This document shows positions 35,600 to 47,255 of a stretch of DNA of 64,000 nucleotides, one piece after another. This DNA comes from Oxyruncus cristatus. Lineage: Eukaryota; Chordata; Aves; Passeriformes; Cotingidae. The stretch covers positions 62,001 to 126,000 of the forward strand of contig VXAY01002601.1 in the NCBI GenBank assembly GCA_013399855.1, read 5' to 3'. The position numbers were made by a program, and so were the translations under genes. Within the stretch, counting starts at the first letter, position 1, and each line of letters begins with the position of its first letter. Under the pieces are notes generated by a model. The model did no database searches and was not told where the DNA came from. It saw only the letters and a program-made list of their open reading frames with translations.

Positions 35600-35850
35600 T
35601 TATTCACGCTTCCTGTAGGTTTGCCTGGTGTTGCCTGGTGGAGGAGCTCCCCAGGCCAGTCTGGGAGTGTTGATCCAGCTGGGTCTGGCGGCCCCAGGCA
35701 ACCAATCCCCGCAACAAACCAGCAATTGTTTGGTGGCCCTGGGGGCCCCAGGGAGCCTCCGTGCCCCCCAGTCAGAGGGTCAGTGGAGCAGGGCAGGGAG
35801 CTCTTGCAGGCCCCTTCTAGAGTCAGTGCCTTCAGTCACACCATGTCAGC
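35600..35850. promoter_or_regulatory. GC-rich patch with CCAAT and RFX-like half-sites (candidate regulatory)
   Basis: About 250 bp of clearly higher GC between two poly-T runs. It holds a doubled TTGCCTGGTG (35,621-35,640), GGCAACCAAT at 35,698-35,707 (an RFX-like GGCAAC half-site overlapping a CCAAT box) and a palindrome CCCTGGGG-G-CCCCAGGG at 35,737-35,753. CCAAT beside an X-box-like half-site is a known promoter arrangement. CpG density is low, however, so this is not an island, and the function is inferred only. Confidence 0.25.
35621..35640. repeat. Perfect 10-bp tandem duplication
   Basis: TTGCCTGGTG occurs twice in succession. Each copy contains a GTTGCC/TTGCC half-site of the RFX type, and GGCAACCAAT follows at 35,698-35,707. 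See the finding on this patch. Confidence 0.9.
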
Positions 35851-35884
35851 ATCCGGTCTTCACTCACTTCCAATCATCCTCTTC

Positions 35885-35901
35885 TTTTTTTTTTTTTTTT
35901 T
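35885..35901. repeat. Poly-T tract right of the GC patch
   Basis: Seventeen consecutive T, followed within 20 bases by a second T-rich stretch. No retrocopy signature was found. Confidence 0.85.
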
Positions 35902-37545
35902 GCTGTTTCATCTGACAATTTTTTTTTCTAATTTTTGTTTATGAAAACTATCTAGTTTTAATACAATAAAATAAAATAGCTGTTTCCTTATCTGCTCACT
36001 TTGAGCAGCTCCAGAGACATCAGTGGGGAGTGCAGTCCCAGTGGAAATTTGCTTCCATTCTTTCTCTTCCAGTGACAGAACAGAAGCACCAGCACCTTTT
36101 CGTACAGATTTTATCCAATAAGCTGGCAGCATAAAGGGTTTTGGTCGTTGTTGTTACTTTCCATACCTCTCAAATGTCATTTTTTAAGTCAGCATGATAA
36201 AGTCTTCAAGAAACTGTGACTCCCCCCGCCAACCCCCTAAAAAAGAACTGTAACTGAGCAACTCCATGGCAATAATTGTTTTGTTAATGGATATGTGTAT
36301 GCATGTGTGTGCTGGTGGGACAGGAAGAATTAAATACTATACATGTCTACAGCAACAATGGACTTCTGTCTTAAAGCACAGTTAAGATCTTTGGAGAATA
36401 TAAGTCATTTCGATTTCAACAAAATAGCAGAAGTTTGTTTCCTTGCAAAGCAGATCACAAGTAGTACATGCAAGATATCTTAGGTTTATCCTTTATGTTC
36501 ACCAGTTTGGAAATTATTCTTTCTTCCCAAGCTGAAGGAAGTGGTCTGCTGGGAATAAAAGGCATCTCTTTCAAGCTATGTGAAGTCTAGTGCATTTTGC
36601 AAAGAAAGGTAGGTCTTCCAAAACCCTCTTCATACTTTCTCACTGCTGCCTGCTGGAATGACTATCACATAGGCCAACTGGCAACTATTCATCTGCATTC
36701 TTACTTCAGTGGGGAGTGAAACAAGGAAAACATTTTTATAAGACTCCTTAAAAATTATATGCAGGGAAACAATTAAAAAAATGTGCAGCCATTTTCTTGA
36801 TGGTGCAGAAATGCCATATCCAATGACCAATTTAAATGGGCCAATTTTATCCAACTGGATTTATTTTGCAAAGCCCGCCAGGCAGACAGAAAGCTAAATA
36901 GTGAAGTGTTTCATTTTAATATAACTTTAATTTAACAATAATGCCAGAAATACCCAGACATGTTTATAGTGCGCAAATTATACTACTCCACTACTCCTCT
37001 TCTGGCTGCCCCCAGATGATAGTCAGGTTCTTGTACACCTTTTGAAAAAAATGGTTAGTGGGTATCTGGTTTGGATTTAAAATCTCCCAAGCTTTCTTAG
37101 GACCCGAGTTTTCAACTTTAACCCCTCAATTGCCATGTCTTTGGGCATGCTCAGGCCACAAAGGCCACTAACTTCAAGGGGCAATTTATTGCTTCGAGTT
37201 ATATATCTCATCAACTATTTTTACTATTGATCTGTCTATGCTTAATTTTTGTAGCATTTTGACAATGCAAAAATAACAGGAGAAAGAGGTGAATGCCATA
37301 AAAAAAACCAACAGCAAATGGTTTTTTGTTTGAGCACAGAAATGATAAGAAACTACCACCTGTAATTCACTCCAGCCTGTACTACACTTCATTCTGTGAA
37401 CTCACTGTAAGGGCTTGTGAGAACAACAGTTTTCCCATAAGCTTAACTTTCTTCAGGGGAAGAAAAGTGTCGAGGGTGTAATGAAAAAAAGTAATTGTTT
37501 AATTGTAATAAGACTGCTGAGTCACGTTGTCTTATAACATACATA

Positions 37546-37612
37546 GGAGGTCAGGCTAAAAGGGCGATGGTGTTCCCTTCTGCCTTTAAACCTGGGATAT
37601 ATAAATTTGCCT
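37546..37612 (+). mobile_element. Ancient CR1-type 3' end relic
   Basis: 'aggtcaggctaaaagggcga', then 'tggtgttcccttctgccttt' and 'aaacctgggatatataaa', follow the 3' end of older sauropsid CR1 families, whose tail reads 'ggtcagactagatgatc..aatggtcccttctggccttaaa.tctatga'. The order and spacing fit, but with many substitutions and a weak terminal octamer. It belongs to a different and older lineage from the copies at 6.3 kb and 61 kb. Confidence 0.4.
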
Positions 37613-38276
37613 GTGCCCTGTGAATCACAAAGTGGAGATGGGATTTGTTACACTGGGAGAGGCTGCATCCCACACTCATCCTTTGCCTGGCAGTTGGAGG
37701 AGCTGCTGAACAGCTGTGCTTTACAGCAGTGTTTTAGGGTAAACCCTCACTAATATCACTTTACCTTTCAATGCCTCTCTAGAAATTGCAGGAAATCAAA
37801 GGTTTGCACACGTAGAGATGAACTGTCCCCACACATAAGATGGGGAATACATTCTGAGACTATTTTCTTCTCAGCTGCCACTACCATGCCAGCCCTACAT
37901 GAATTAGAGCCCCAAGGCTAGCTAACAAACCTTTCAGGTGTAGCTTGCATGGTAAACGTGTAGGTGTTCCTTGGTGGTTTCTCTGAATGATACACATCCC
38001 TGAGTGTGGGAAAAAAATCTCTTACGCAATACCCAGCAGCAGGTTGCTTCGGATAAGCTGGGAGTCCTCAAAGAGAAAGCTTACAGTTTTGGTTGGTGCT
38101 TTCATGTAATACTTCAGCATAGGTAGAAGAGAGGGTATGCAAAGGACAGGGTAGGCAAAAAATACACACATACATACTTTTTTAAGTCAAAGCAACAGCA
38201 GGAATGAACTAAAGCATGGGTAGGGGTTGGGAACTGGATAAAATTCATGCATCTGTTGCACATCTTCTCCAAGACC

Positions 38277-38293
38277 TTTTTTTTTTTTTTTTT
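38277..38293. repeat. Poly-T tract
   Basis: Seventeen consecutive T immediately 5' of CCCC. No element body is recognised. Confidence 0.85.
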
Positions 38294-38339
38294 CCCCACA
38301 AAGAACGTAGGTGAGGTTGTGATGCTCCGGTTTCACTCT

Positions 38340-38425
38340 CACCTACGAGTCTCAGGTGTCTGTAGATGAGACTGTTTCCCTTTATGTGAAATGGAGATAA
38401 ATAGCTCAGTACTGGACACATAGTC
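38340..38425 (+). mobile_element. MIR-like SINE core relic (weak)
   Basis: 'gactgtttccctttatgtga' followed by 'aatggagataaatagctcag' resembles the MIR core 'cctcagtttccc.atctgtaaaatggggataata'. Flanking MIR parts (tRNA head, 3' end) are not clear, so the call rests on about 50 bp. Confidence 0.3.
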
Positions 38426-41400
38426 TGATTTAGTGTATTCATATGGATAAAGCAATTAAATTCCTTAACACACTGCAGAATTTTTTCACAGAGCTCTACA
38501 GCAAAGTTAGCTGTTTCTGAGCATGTTCCCGCATAACTAGGAGACCAAGATTGCTGTTTGGTTGTGAGCCTTATCCAAGTCAAGGGAAAAAATCCAACAT
38601 TTGTGAAGATCAACTAGTTTTGAGGAAAAAGGGATTTACACTAATAAATATCTCTAGAAGTGATAGGATGATATTTTCTACTCTAATCAGTGAACAAAAT
38701 ACATACTGAATCTCCGTTTGTGATTCTTTGAGGTCTGAGAAAAGGAAATAGGAAATTAAATCAACTGAAAGATCCTGACATTTCTCAGACCACGAGATTA
38801 CACCAGGAAAACCCATCCTTAAAGAAACAAAATACATTCTGAAATCTTTTTCTTTCTACCTTTTCTTCTCTCTCATAACTTAAAATTTGCTGACTTTTGA
38901 ATAGAGTACTTTTTCTGTAACGTTGTTGTCTAACTTAGAAATATTAAATTATCTGCTGTCCTTTTGCTACAGAAAGAGATGTATGGTAAACAAACAATTA
39001 TATTTTGACTTTCTGGCTATCTAGTATTGTACAATTGTGTAATTTCTTCCCAGAACTAACTTCTGATTTATTTCACATCTTTTAAATTGTATAAATCACT
39101 TGAACACTAGTCCTATTTCAGAAAGTAATTATGTTTGCTTTCAACTTTAAAGATCTATTTTGAAAAATGGAGAAAAGTAAAACCCCTGTGGATTTCTGGG
39201 GGAAAGAAATAAGGTAAATTTTCTAAGCACTTGCTGGAACTAAAACTCTTCAAAAAACATCAGTATAATACTACTGATTGCATGTATCCCTCCACAGAAT
39301 AAGTAAATATTTTTGTCATTCTTTCTGCACTTATCATGTACCTTGCCATTTCCAGCAAGATTTCTGATATGTTAAATGAAACCAGATCTTTTTCTTTTCC
39401 TATTTTTATTTTATTAAACAAAAAACCCTCACAAAATAAAAATAAACATTTATAGTTCTGAATTTACAGAATTTCACCTTAAAAATGTGTGATGTATAAA
39501 AAGCAAAAGACAAACAGCACAAGATTTTGTAGAGAGAAAACCTAGAACCTCTAAAAATGACTTTATTCCAACCTGTTTTGTTCAATTCCTTCATTCTTAA
39601 AGTGTGTTTCTGTTGAAGTTTTGACATTCTTTCTGCTTATATGTCCTTTCTGTGGATGTGATCTATTTCAACCAGTTTAAATAAGTTGGCTCACTTTTTT
39701 TTTTCTTGGTACTTTAAATATTTTTCTTTTATCATTACACTGTGGCTCTTGGAAAATATTTGGTGGAAAGAAAGATGAGAAAGGTAAGGAGGAAAAGCAT
39801 ACATCATTATAAAATAGCTTACTGGAAAAACAATGAAGTATTGAGATTTTGGTTTTTAAACAAATTCTGCCTTTTTGTATTTTAGCTGAAAAAACCAGAA
39901 AGAAGTTAAGAAAAATTACTCTGAGTGGATGTAAGCATTAGAATGGGGTTTGAGAGAAAGCAGGTGACAAATTGGGGTCGGTGGAGTCGTATCAGTTGCA
40001 GCACAAAGACCAAATGAGCCACCCCGTGTCACTCTGCTACCATGATCCCCAGCTCCTGCAGGTATAGGGGCACCGACTTGCTTTCAGGGCTTTGTCCTTT
40101 CCGTATCTTCTTGGCCTGCCCATGGTGACCAACACTGATCTTCCCACTGCTGCCCTTCAGCCAGTGACCCCTTAGAAGGCAAAAAGCCCCAAACTCGATG
40201 ACTTTCCGTTTGATCTGTCTATTCCCTGAAGATCATGTGGAGGGGCCAAGAAACACTGCCAATGTTAATTTGACGGTGACCTTGTGGCGAGCTGGCTTTG
40301 CTACTCTGGGTGAACTTTGTCAGCTTAAAAAGGGCCATGCTGTGTGCGCAGCCACCTAAATAAGGCCGATGTGGGTGGAGGGAAGCATCCCACCAGTGGA
40401 AATTAGGACTGTTTTCTTTTTTGATTGTTCCCATTCTTTTCTGTGATTCGCAGCCTAGAGAAACACTGCAAGAATGAGGAGAATTTCGGTAGGTCGGGTG
40501 CAAAGGCGAGGCAGGATGTCAGAAGTGAATGAAAGATAAGAAGTTTCATTTGCTTAGAGTTTGGGAAAGTTGGACTGGCAGTTTGAGGAACAGTTAGATG
40601 GAGGTATTCTGGGCAGCGAGTGTGGAGATCAACCATCAGTTTTGTACTACCCAGTCACAAAGAATAGCTGTTATGATTCTTGCCATTGTGGTCACCAGCG
40701 CCTCACTCCCATCTATAGGAAATGCAAGTGATGGATGCTAGAAGAGTATACTGGAGCTAACAGGGATGCCAGAAGCACATCCTAAGTGGGCATGCTGTGG
40801 GCATGTATTCATCCACATCTTGCCTCTGCGTCCCAGATCTGGGTGACTCCCTGCCAAGTAAATGAATGGAGGAGAACCACGACCTACATAGTGATGTGGC
40901 CACAGTTGGCCTGATGACAGGCTCAAAGTTACAGCCCAATCAACATACACAGATATATGGCTAAGAGCAGTTTTGGGGTTCTTTTTAAAGGAAAGCTACA
41001 GCATGAAGAGATGGGACAAACATTGTCTGAAAGCTCTGTCTGTGTTTATCTGATGAAGTGTGTCAGTGATCTTCCTGGTTATCAGAACACTCGCAGAAAT
41101 GAATTTCCACAGTGCCTGCCAAATGCTAACAGAGATATATCATGGTATCGAATTTATGAGGCTGGGGGTCCTGCAAAGATCTTATTGAATCCATTTGGTA
41201 GAAAGCTGCTGTAGGAAACACCACAAAGCCATGAAGACCATGAAAATAAGTTACTCAGATGCTCTTAAGCACCCAAGGGCCTAGAAGGGACTGAAGGAGA
41301 CACCCAAATACTTCGTGGCTTTCCGTCTCCTCTGGCCTGCCTAAGAACATGATGCTTACAAAAATAGTTCCCAAAAATGATTGGTTTGAATGGTCAGAAA

Positions 41401-43088
41401 TACTTTGACTCCAGTATTCAGCTCCTCCTTTCGTTTATGGACAGTGTTCGTCTCAGTATCATTTGTTCAGAGTTCTGTTATGCAATCGAAAACTGCACAT
41501 TTGTATGGCATGCAGGAATGCTTGTTCCATGGAAACAGTCAGAATAGCAAGGTATGATATCTTCATTACATAGTGCTTCAAGTAAAAGGGACCATGTAAA
41601 TTATGAGGACACTTTCAAAAGTGAATTCCTTTCAGACCCTGAGTACACAGATGGAGCATGCAAATAGAGTGTCTCTTTTGAGAACCCCAAAGAGTACATG
41701 AATTAGTGTGTTAAATATTAGCTATCAAATATTGGAGGAAATAGGTAGACACATCTTTTTGCATTTTCTTGAACCTTTCATATCAGACAGCAGCCAGTTC
41801 TCTTGTATTGCATGTTTAAGAGAGGGAACATTCAGCTTTTTCGTTTGTTTCGATTTTTTAAGATGCGGACACATAAAAACTCGAAGGGAAATCCAGTAAT
41901 TTTTTTCCTCGGTTTAGACATCCTTCTTTGCAAGAAGCTATATAGATATTTTATATTTTTATAGCATTTTTGTTTTGGAAAATATGGAGAAATAGTTATG
42001 AAAAATTCCAACAATATCATTCTTTTTATTCCTTTATTACAATCTAGGTTAGGGAGTTGCTTTGATGCAGTTTAAAAATATCCCAGTGAGAATTAGTATT
42101 TTATACAAAGGGAATTAATTTTGTTAATGTAAGACTATTTACATTTAGATGGCTTGACAAATATGTGTCACAAATGTAATTTCTTAATCTTCATGGCAGG
42201 TGAAACTTCTTATAAAATGAGACATAAGAGATGCTGTTGCAAGGAAAAATTATTGACAAAGCAAAATATAACAAAATGGAAAAAGGGGACTTGGAAAATA
42301 GAAAATGTGTCCCATGCTTCATCCTGAAGGTTCCTCAAGTCAAGCATAGACAAATGACAGGGTAAAGAGTTACAGAGTATGTTTTTATGGCATCTTCTAT
42401 CCAGTAGGTTTCCAGAGTGTTTTACAGAGCATCTTGCATGAGTAAGAGACACCACTGGAATGCCACAAATTTATGGGTAATAAAATATGTTGCCAGAGTG
42501 TAGTTAATTAGAGATGTCACTCGTCTTTGTGTGGGGCCAGAAACCTCTGAAATTCTTTCATTTCTAGGTTTACCAGAAGTCATGAAAGACACTGGCTTTG
42601 AGGGCATGATGATACACTGCACTGGGAAATGGTGTCAGAACTATGTGTTGTTTCAAACTTTGTAGCATCCCAGGAGCTAATCACCCAAGCCCTGTCCTGC
42701 CACTGGAAGTGACTGTATCTCTGGGCAGGAGGATTTTGGGATGCTCAGGTGCTGAAGCTGGAGAACCAGGTTTGGTTCTCCAGCTTGGGTTCTTGGTAGG
42801 AGTGGGAGCAAGTCTGGTATTTGTACAAAAAGAGCTGGGAAGTATGACAACAACAAAAATAGTTCAGTTCCCTCTTTAACTCAGACAGCAACTTAAGTGC
42901 TTTCCTAAGAAGGGTGACAAAGTTGAACAGCTCTTTGCAGACAGATCTCCTTACCAGCCTACTATGCCCAGGTAGAAAGGCGTGGAGAACCAGCAGCAGC
43001 CTCTCTGCAACTAATTTACAGGGGCACAGGAGATATGTGACAGGCAGGGTTGAGAAGAGTTCACCTCTCTGCTTTCTTTCCCTTTTTC

Positions 43089-43102
43089 TTTTTTTTTTTT
43101 TT
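43089..43102. repeat. Poly-T tract
   Basis: Fourteen consecutive T inside a longer pyrimidine-rich segment (about 43,070-43,108). Confidence 0.8.
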
Positions 43103-43611
43103 CTTTTTACATAAGAACACATGCAGAGAAATATCTGATTGCACTAATAGCTTTATTACTTTTAGCATGTACTCACTTAGCCAAACAGGTGAAACTGATT
43201 TGTGCCAGGTTTTTACGAGCCCAAGGGCCAAGCAAGCAAAACGGGAGTTTTGTGTGACAGGGCCCAGCTTCTTCTGGTTCTCATCCCAGTTTGAAATTTG
43301 TGAGAAAATTCAATTTGAGCAAAGCACCCTTTTCAACTCTGAGACAAGCTCGCGGCCACCTGAATCAAAACCAGATGTACTTATCAGGCCTAAAGATAAC
43401 AAATAGCGGCTTGAGATCCTGTCAGCAGAGGACCACCAGAGCAAGGGCTACAAAACTCGCTTGCCTCATGAAATTCTAGCACGATGCATATTAATGCTCA
43501 CCAGATCTGGAGTCAAGTCTCCTCAGCTCCTTTTTTCCCTCCCCTTTAATAAATTCTGAAGAACATCGCTGCATTGTAAACTGGTTATTTGAGACTGTTT
43601 AAGTAAAACCA

Positions 43612-43673
43612 AAAGCCCCCACATCCCTCTAATTCCTCCCTCCTCGCCCCCCTCCCTTTCCCTCTTCCCCCCG
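43612..43673. repeat. C-rich polypyrimidine tract
   Basis: About 60 bases made almost only of C and T, with a few A and one G. The second, longer tract lies 225 bp downstream. Confidence 0.75.
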
Positions 43674-43898
43674 GGCTGACAAAAGCAGGTCTTTTCAAGT
43701 ATGCCCATAGCAGGAGATGGTTTGTTTTGGCAAGAGAGCAGGTGCCTTCCCCAGCTCAGAGATCTGGAGTGTCAGCAGTGACCCTGAGGTCTTGGGTGGC
43801 CAGCTTCACGCTTACACTTCCCCATGTCAGCCGATACACCTACCACCCACACGCTGAAAGCTTCCAGCAAGCTCAGAAATGCTTAAAAAGGGAGCTGA

Positions 43899-43980
43899 CC
43901 TTTCCCTCCTCTCTTCCCTCCTCCTCCTCCTTCTCCGTCTCCGTCTCCTCCTCCCTCCCCAACCCTCTCCTCCCGTCCCC
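43899..43980. repeat. Long polypyrimidine tract, (CTC)n-like
   Basis: About 80 bases of C/T with only five interruptions (G at 43,937, 43,943 and 43,975; AA at 43,961-43,962). It includes CTCCTCCTCC and a doubled CTCCGT. Such mirror-rich homopurine-homopyrimidine DNA can form triplex (H-DNA). Confidence 0.85.
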
Positions 43981-45101
43981 TTGGAGCAGCCTGGGAACAT
44001 CATGGATGTCAGGCCCCACTTCTTATAAACAGTAAGGTAGGGGATAGTTTGAACGCTGGGGTTGCGTAACTTTAGCTTCTTGCAGACGATTAAAATATGA
44101 CCATGTAAACAAATGATGCCTTAAATCCCTGAAATATTCTGCACTGCTCTTATCTAAAGAGAAAGAGAAGATGGGAGGATTATGTGAATATTTTTCAGAG
44201 TAATTTTATTTGGTGCTTCTAAGCCCAGGGTGTCTGTTTCAGCGTTAATTGGACCTGTCTTCTCTTACTTTTTAATTATTCTTTTTTATTTGCATTTTCC
44301 AAACAAAATCGTTTTCCCACATGGTGTTTTAATAAGATTCAGTAGTCTACCCTGTGAAGAAAAGGGCTTGAAAATTACATCGTGAGATTTCTTCTTTTTT
44401 CTTGAACCTGTTCTGTTCATTGAAGTATGCCAAGTGGCTACTTTTTTCCCTTCTTGTTTTGCCTTTGAGGGCAAGAGAAAAAAGAAACCTCTTCTGCAGT
44501 CCTGCAGGATGACAGCCATACTCTTTGCCCTGGATTTTGTTTTTGGTGTTCAGGTCCTGTGAGCTGAATACTAGAGTCAAAGTATTTCTGTAAATCCTAC
44601 TAGATTTTCAGCTAGCAATCTGAGAACCAACGTGATCACAGAAAGTGTGGAGATGCCCACACCAGACATCCTCCACGGCCCACAGAGTCTTGGCCTCAAG
44701 GATCTCACCATGAGCAAGCTCCAGGGACATGCAACATGGTTGGGCAGGGAGACAGCTTAGCTAAAGTGCACCATCAAAAAGAAGTGTAAAGCACAACTTA
44801 AACCTGTCCCAGGGCTGCTCTACACTGACATGTAAGCAGACCCTAGGAAGGCTCTAGCTGCCTGTGTTGAAGGATTTCCAGCCCATACTGAGGTGAATGT
44901 CTATTCATTGATAAGTACATTGACCTAAGCCATTAATCTAACAGAACTAAGGAAAATCTCACTTTCAGTTTCCAGCATTTAGTAATACAACCATGATATA
45001 TGTCATAATATACATAGTATAATATGTCGTTGCATAGTTGTTCCTGGCCTATATGACCCTGCACTGAAATGAATGTCTATGGCACTGTACATTTTTGCTT
45101 T

Positions 45102-45103
<2 letters not shown>

Positions 45104-45142
<39 letters not shown>

Positions 45143-45147
45143 CACAA
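45104..45147. repeat. (CA)n microsatellite
   Basis: About 22 CA units with a single CG interruption at 45,135-45,136. This is the longest dinucleotide array in the window and probably length-polymorphic. Confidence 0.95.
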
Positions 45148-46084
45148 CCCCTTGCCTAGAAATGGCTCTCAAGGTATAATTCTCAAGTGCAGCATATATA
45201 CTGATGACAGACTGGTAGCCACAGCACATCTCAGGCCCAGATTTTGCTCTCAGGCAACCCCGTTGAAACCTTATCACTGTCCAAGCAGCCACCCAGGGGA
45301 AAGAGAGGCACATGTTGACCCAATAAAGAACTGTGAAATGGCTTTTTGTGGGGAGAAAGCCACTAAGGTCCCAATGTATGAAGAAAGTTGATGTTCCTTG
45401 TATGTCCATTCAAGGAAAATTACACAAGCAGTATCAGTAAGCTTGGTTCAGCAGTTTCTTTACCAGTTACTTAACTTTCCAGTTAACGCTACCACTGTGG
45501 TCACTGGAGCAGAGGGAACAAAGTTCCCATGATTATAATCAGGCCAAATAAGCCACTTCCTCTGCTAAGTGCTAATCAACATTTTCCTTTTGCCTTCCTA
45601 AGCAGTTGTAAGGGGAATATTGCCTCCTCCATGCAGGCCAAAAGAATTAGGCAACCAAAACACAACCTTACTAGAATTGCACGTCCCCCTTGCCCTGGCC
45701 ATGGCAGACTGGATACAACACCCACAGTAACTTTCTGAAATGGTCCAGCGACCCTCAGGCTCCCACTCAGCTTCTGCTTTCTTTCTCCAATCACTCAGCC
45801 TAATCAAGTCATGCCCTCCGTCCGACTGCCTCTTGGTAGGGGGAGTCACATTTCCAGGGACTTTTGGGTCATCTGTCATGTCAAGGCTTTTCTTTTGTGT
45901 TTACACTACCTGGTTGGTTTTTGTTCCCTGATGCTCAGTGTGGGGTTCTATTCAGTGTTGGGCACTTTTGTTTTCACTGAAGATTTTTGAGACTGATGTT
46001 CCCTTTCCATCTCCCTCAAACTCCTTTTCTGCTTACCTGCATCTCAATATTATTATTTATAGAATGACATTTATTTATAATCTT
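45148..46084. other. Unique non-coding DNA, no gene seen
   Basis: About 0.9 kb between the CA array and the trinucleotide array. No gene or repeat recognised; the open frames on both strands around 45,530-45,930 overlap one another and carry no motif. Confidence 0.5.
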
Positions 46085-46120
46085 TATTATTATTATTGTT
46101 GTTGTTGTTGTTGTTGTTAT
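46085..46120. repeat. (TTA)n(TTG)n compound microsatellite
   Basis: TTA units pass into about seven TTG units and then back to TTAT. The array sits directly against the left end of a CR1 fragment. Confidence 0.9.
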
Positions 46121-46129
46121 TATATATAG

Positions 46130-46452
46130 TTTACAACTACCTGAAAGGAGGTTGTAGCAAGGGGGGATTGGTCTATTCTCCCAGACAACTAGTGACAGGA
46201 GAAGAGGATATAGGCTCAAGCTGTACCAGGGGAAGTTCAGTTTGGACAACAGGAAGAGTTTCTTCATGCAAAGGGTTGTTAAGCATCAGAATGGATTGCT
46301 CAGGGAGGAGGTGGAGTCACCATCTTTGGTGGTGTTCAAGAAATGACTGGATGTGGCACTTAGTGCTGTGATCTAGTTGTCAGAGCAGTAATCGGTCAAA
46401 GGTTGGACTCAATGACCTTGGAGTTCTTTTCAAACTTAAATGATTCAGTGAT
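46130..46452 (+). mobile_element. CR1 LINE, 3' fragment
   Basis: The copy begins inside the end of ORF2 ('tacaactacctgaaaggagg', 'ttgtagcaaggggggattgg') and passes 'caggaagagtttcttcatgc' and 'gagggaggaggtggagtcac'-type 3' UTR sequence. It ends with 'ggttggactcaatgacctt' and a degraded octamer at about 46,452. It is the same subfamily type as the copy ending at 61,020: both have 'aaggaggttgtagc', 'ggcacttag' and a two-part 'gatctagt/ggtctagt' middle. It is truncated on the left right beside the microsatellite. Confidence 0.92.
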
Positions 46453-47157
46453 CCTGGGTTTCTGTGGTTATTCAGATATTTTTCAATAGTCACCTGAATC
46501 ATAAATCCAGCTGCACCTTGAACTACAAAGGTTCAAAAAAAGTGGCTGCATTTGCATTTTCTGTCTCAAGCCTATGACTACTCTAAAGCCCAATTTTGCT
46601 TGTGCCCAGTGGCACCTTACTTCTCTAGAAGTAACAGCACTGCGTTCACAGGAGTAGTTTTTACCTCTTGTTGACAGTCACCTGCGCTGGCAGAACCTGA
46701 CCACAGGATGGCAATGTGTGTATAGAGTCAGCAGATGTGCTGATGTCCTACTGGGAAATTCAGGATGAGAGATGAAGTTGAAAAAGCTAGATGCGGGAAG
46801 AAGAGAGGAGAGGCCACAATTTTTCTGGGCTCTTCTGTGTTTTGTCGTTATTATTTGAGTCAAATACGCTGCTGGCTGGAAAGTACCTCTCTCCAAGAAG
46901 AGACCATATTTAGTTAATTATCCGTATCCAAGCTATGTGTAATTACAGCTTCTGATTTCAAAGGCATTTGCCAGTTTGGGCCAGTTGCCATTCTGTGAAT
47001 AATTCTTTGTCACATAAGCCTGCTGGCAGGCTGGTGCAAGTGGCTGCTATGTATTAAATTTGAGCTATATGATTGGTCATGTGTTTTACAATGGAATATA
47101 AGTCTTCTCTCTTTTGGTGACTGTAACTCTTAAAAAGAACCTGTTAGAGAGGAAGAA
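46453..47157. other. Unique DNA with conserved-element-like words
   Basis: No gene. 46,905-47,090 contains TTAGTTAATTATC, GTGTAATTACA, a CTTTGTCAC word and the palindromic GCCTGCTGGCAGGC. This clustering of homeodomain and HMG-type words is often seen in conserved non-coding elements. Conservation cannot be tested here. Confidence 0.3.
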
Positions 47158-47255
47158 AGGCATAGTGATTAACAGCTAAATATGGACTATAGGAGCTCCG
47201 ATGTTCAAGACCTTGGACTGCTGCAACCTTCCTATGCAATCTTTGGCAAACCTTG
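47158..47255 (+). mobile_element. MIR-like SINE head relic
   Basis: 'gcatagtgattaacagct', then 'ggagctccgatgttcaagac', 'cttggactgctgc' and 'caatctttggcaaacct' follow the MIR order: A-box-like TAGTGATTAACAGC, B-box-like ATGTTCAAGACC, then the 'gtgaccttgggcaag' part. It is diverged, with no 3' core. The call rests on order and spacing. Confidence 0.4.

Larger units (their letters stand above)
25329..37545. other. Long unique non-coding stretch, no gene seen
   Basis: This 12-kb stretch has no recognised gene. It contains several structure-type elements listed separately: a TA array at 26,440, poly-A at 26,566, alternating purine-pyrimidine DNA at 28,887-28,957, a dyad at 29,961-29,990, a duplicated AT-rich patch at 33,001-33,232 and a GC patch at 35,600-35,850. 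The 145-codon plus-strand frame at 35,080-35,517 has no recognisable domain and is not called. Confidence 0.5.
38426..45103. other. Unique non-coding DNA, no gene seen
   Basis: No recognised gene. The segment 40,000-41,300 has somewhat higher GC and several short frames (40,219-40,503 minus; 40,403-40,636 minus; 40,957-41,214 plus), none with a recognisable family. 43,600-44,000 is strongly pyrimidine-rich on the plus strand. Confidence 0.5.

Noticed and set aside
35565..35901. Retrocopy inserted in reverse, suggested by leading poly-T
   Set aside because: T runs occur on both sides, there is no gene-like body on the minus strand and no target-site duplication.
37515..37525. TGCTGAGTCAC, an AP-1/Maf-type word
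   Set aside because: A good word match, but single short sites occur often by chance. Not listed as a feature without conservation or clustering.
40000..41300. Possible processed pseudogene or UTR because of mildly higher GC and several short frames
   Set aside because: No protein family could be recognised on either strand after reading the frames, no poly-A tail or target-site duplication was seen, and the frames do not join into one product.
44630..44830. Segment reading 'gtggagatgcccacaccaga' and following, considered as a repeat or exon
   Set aside because: No repeat family order and no sustained open frame could be recognised.
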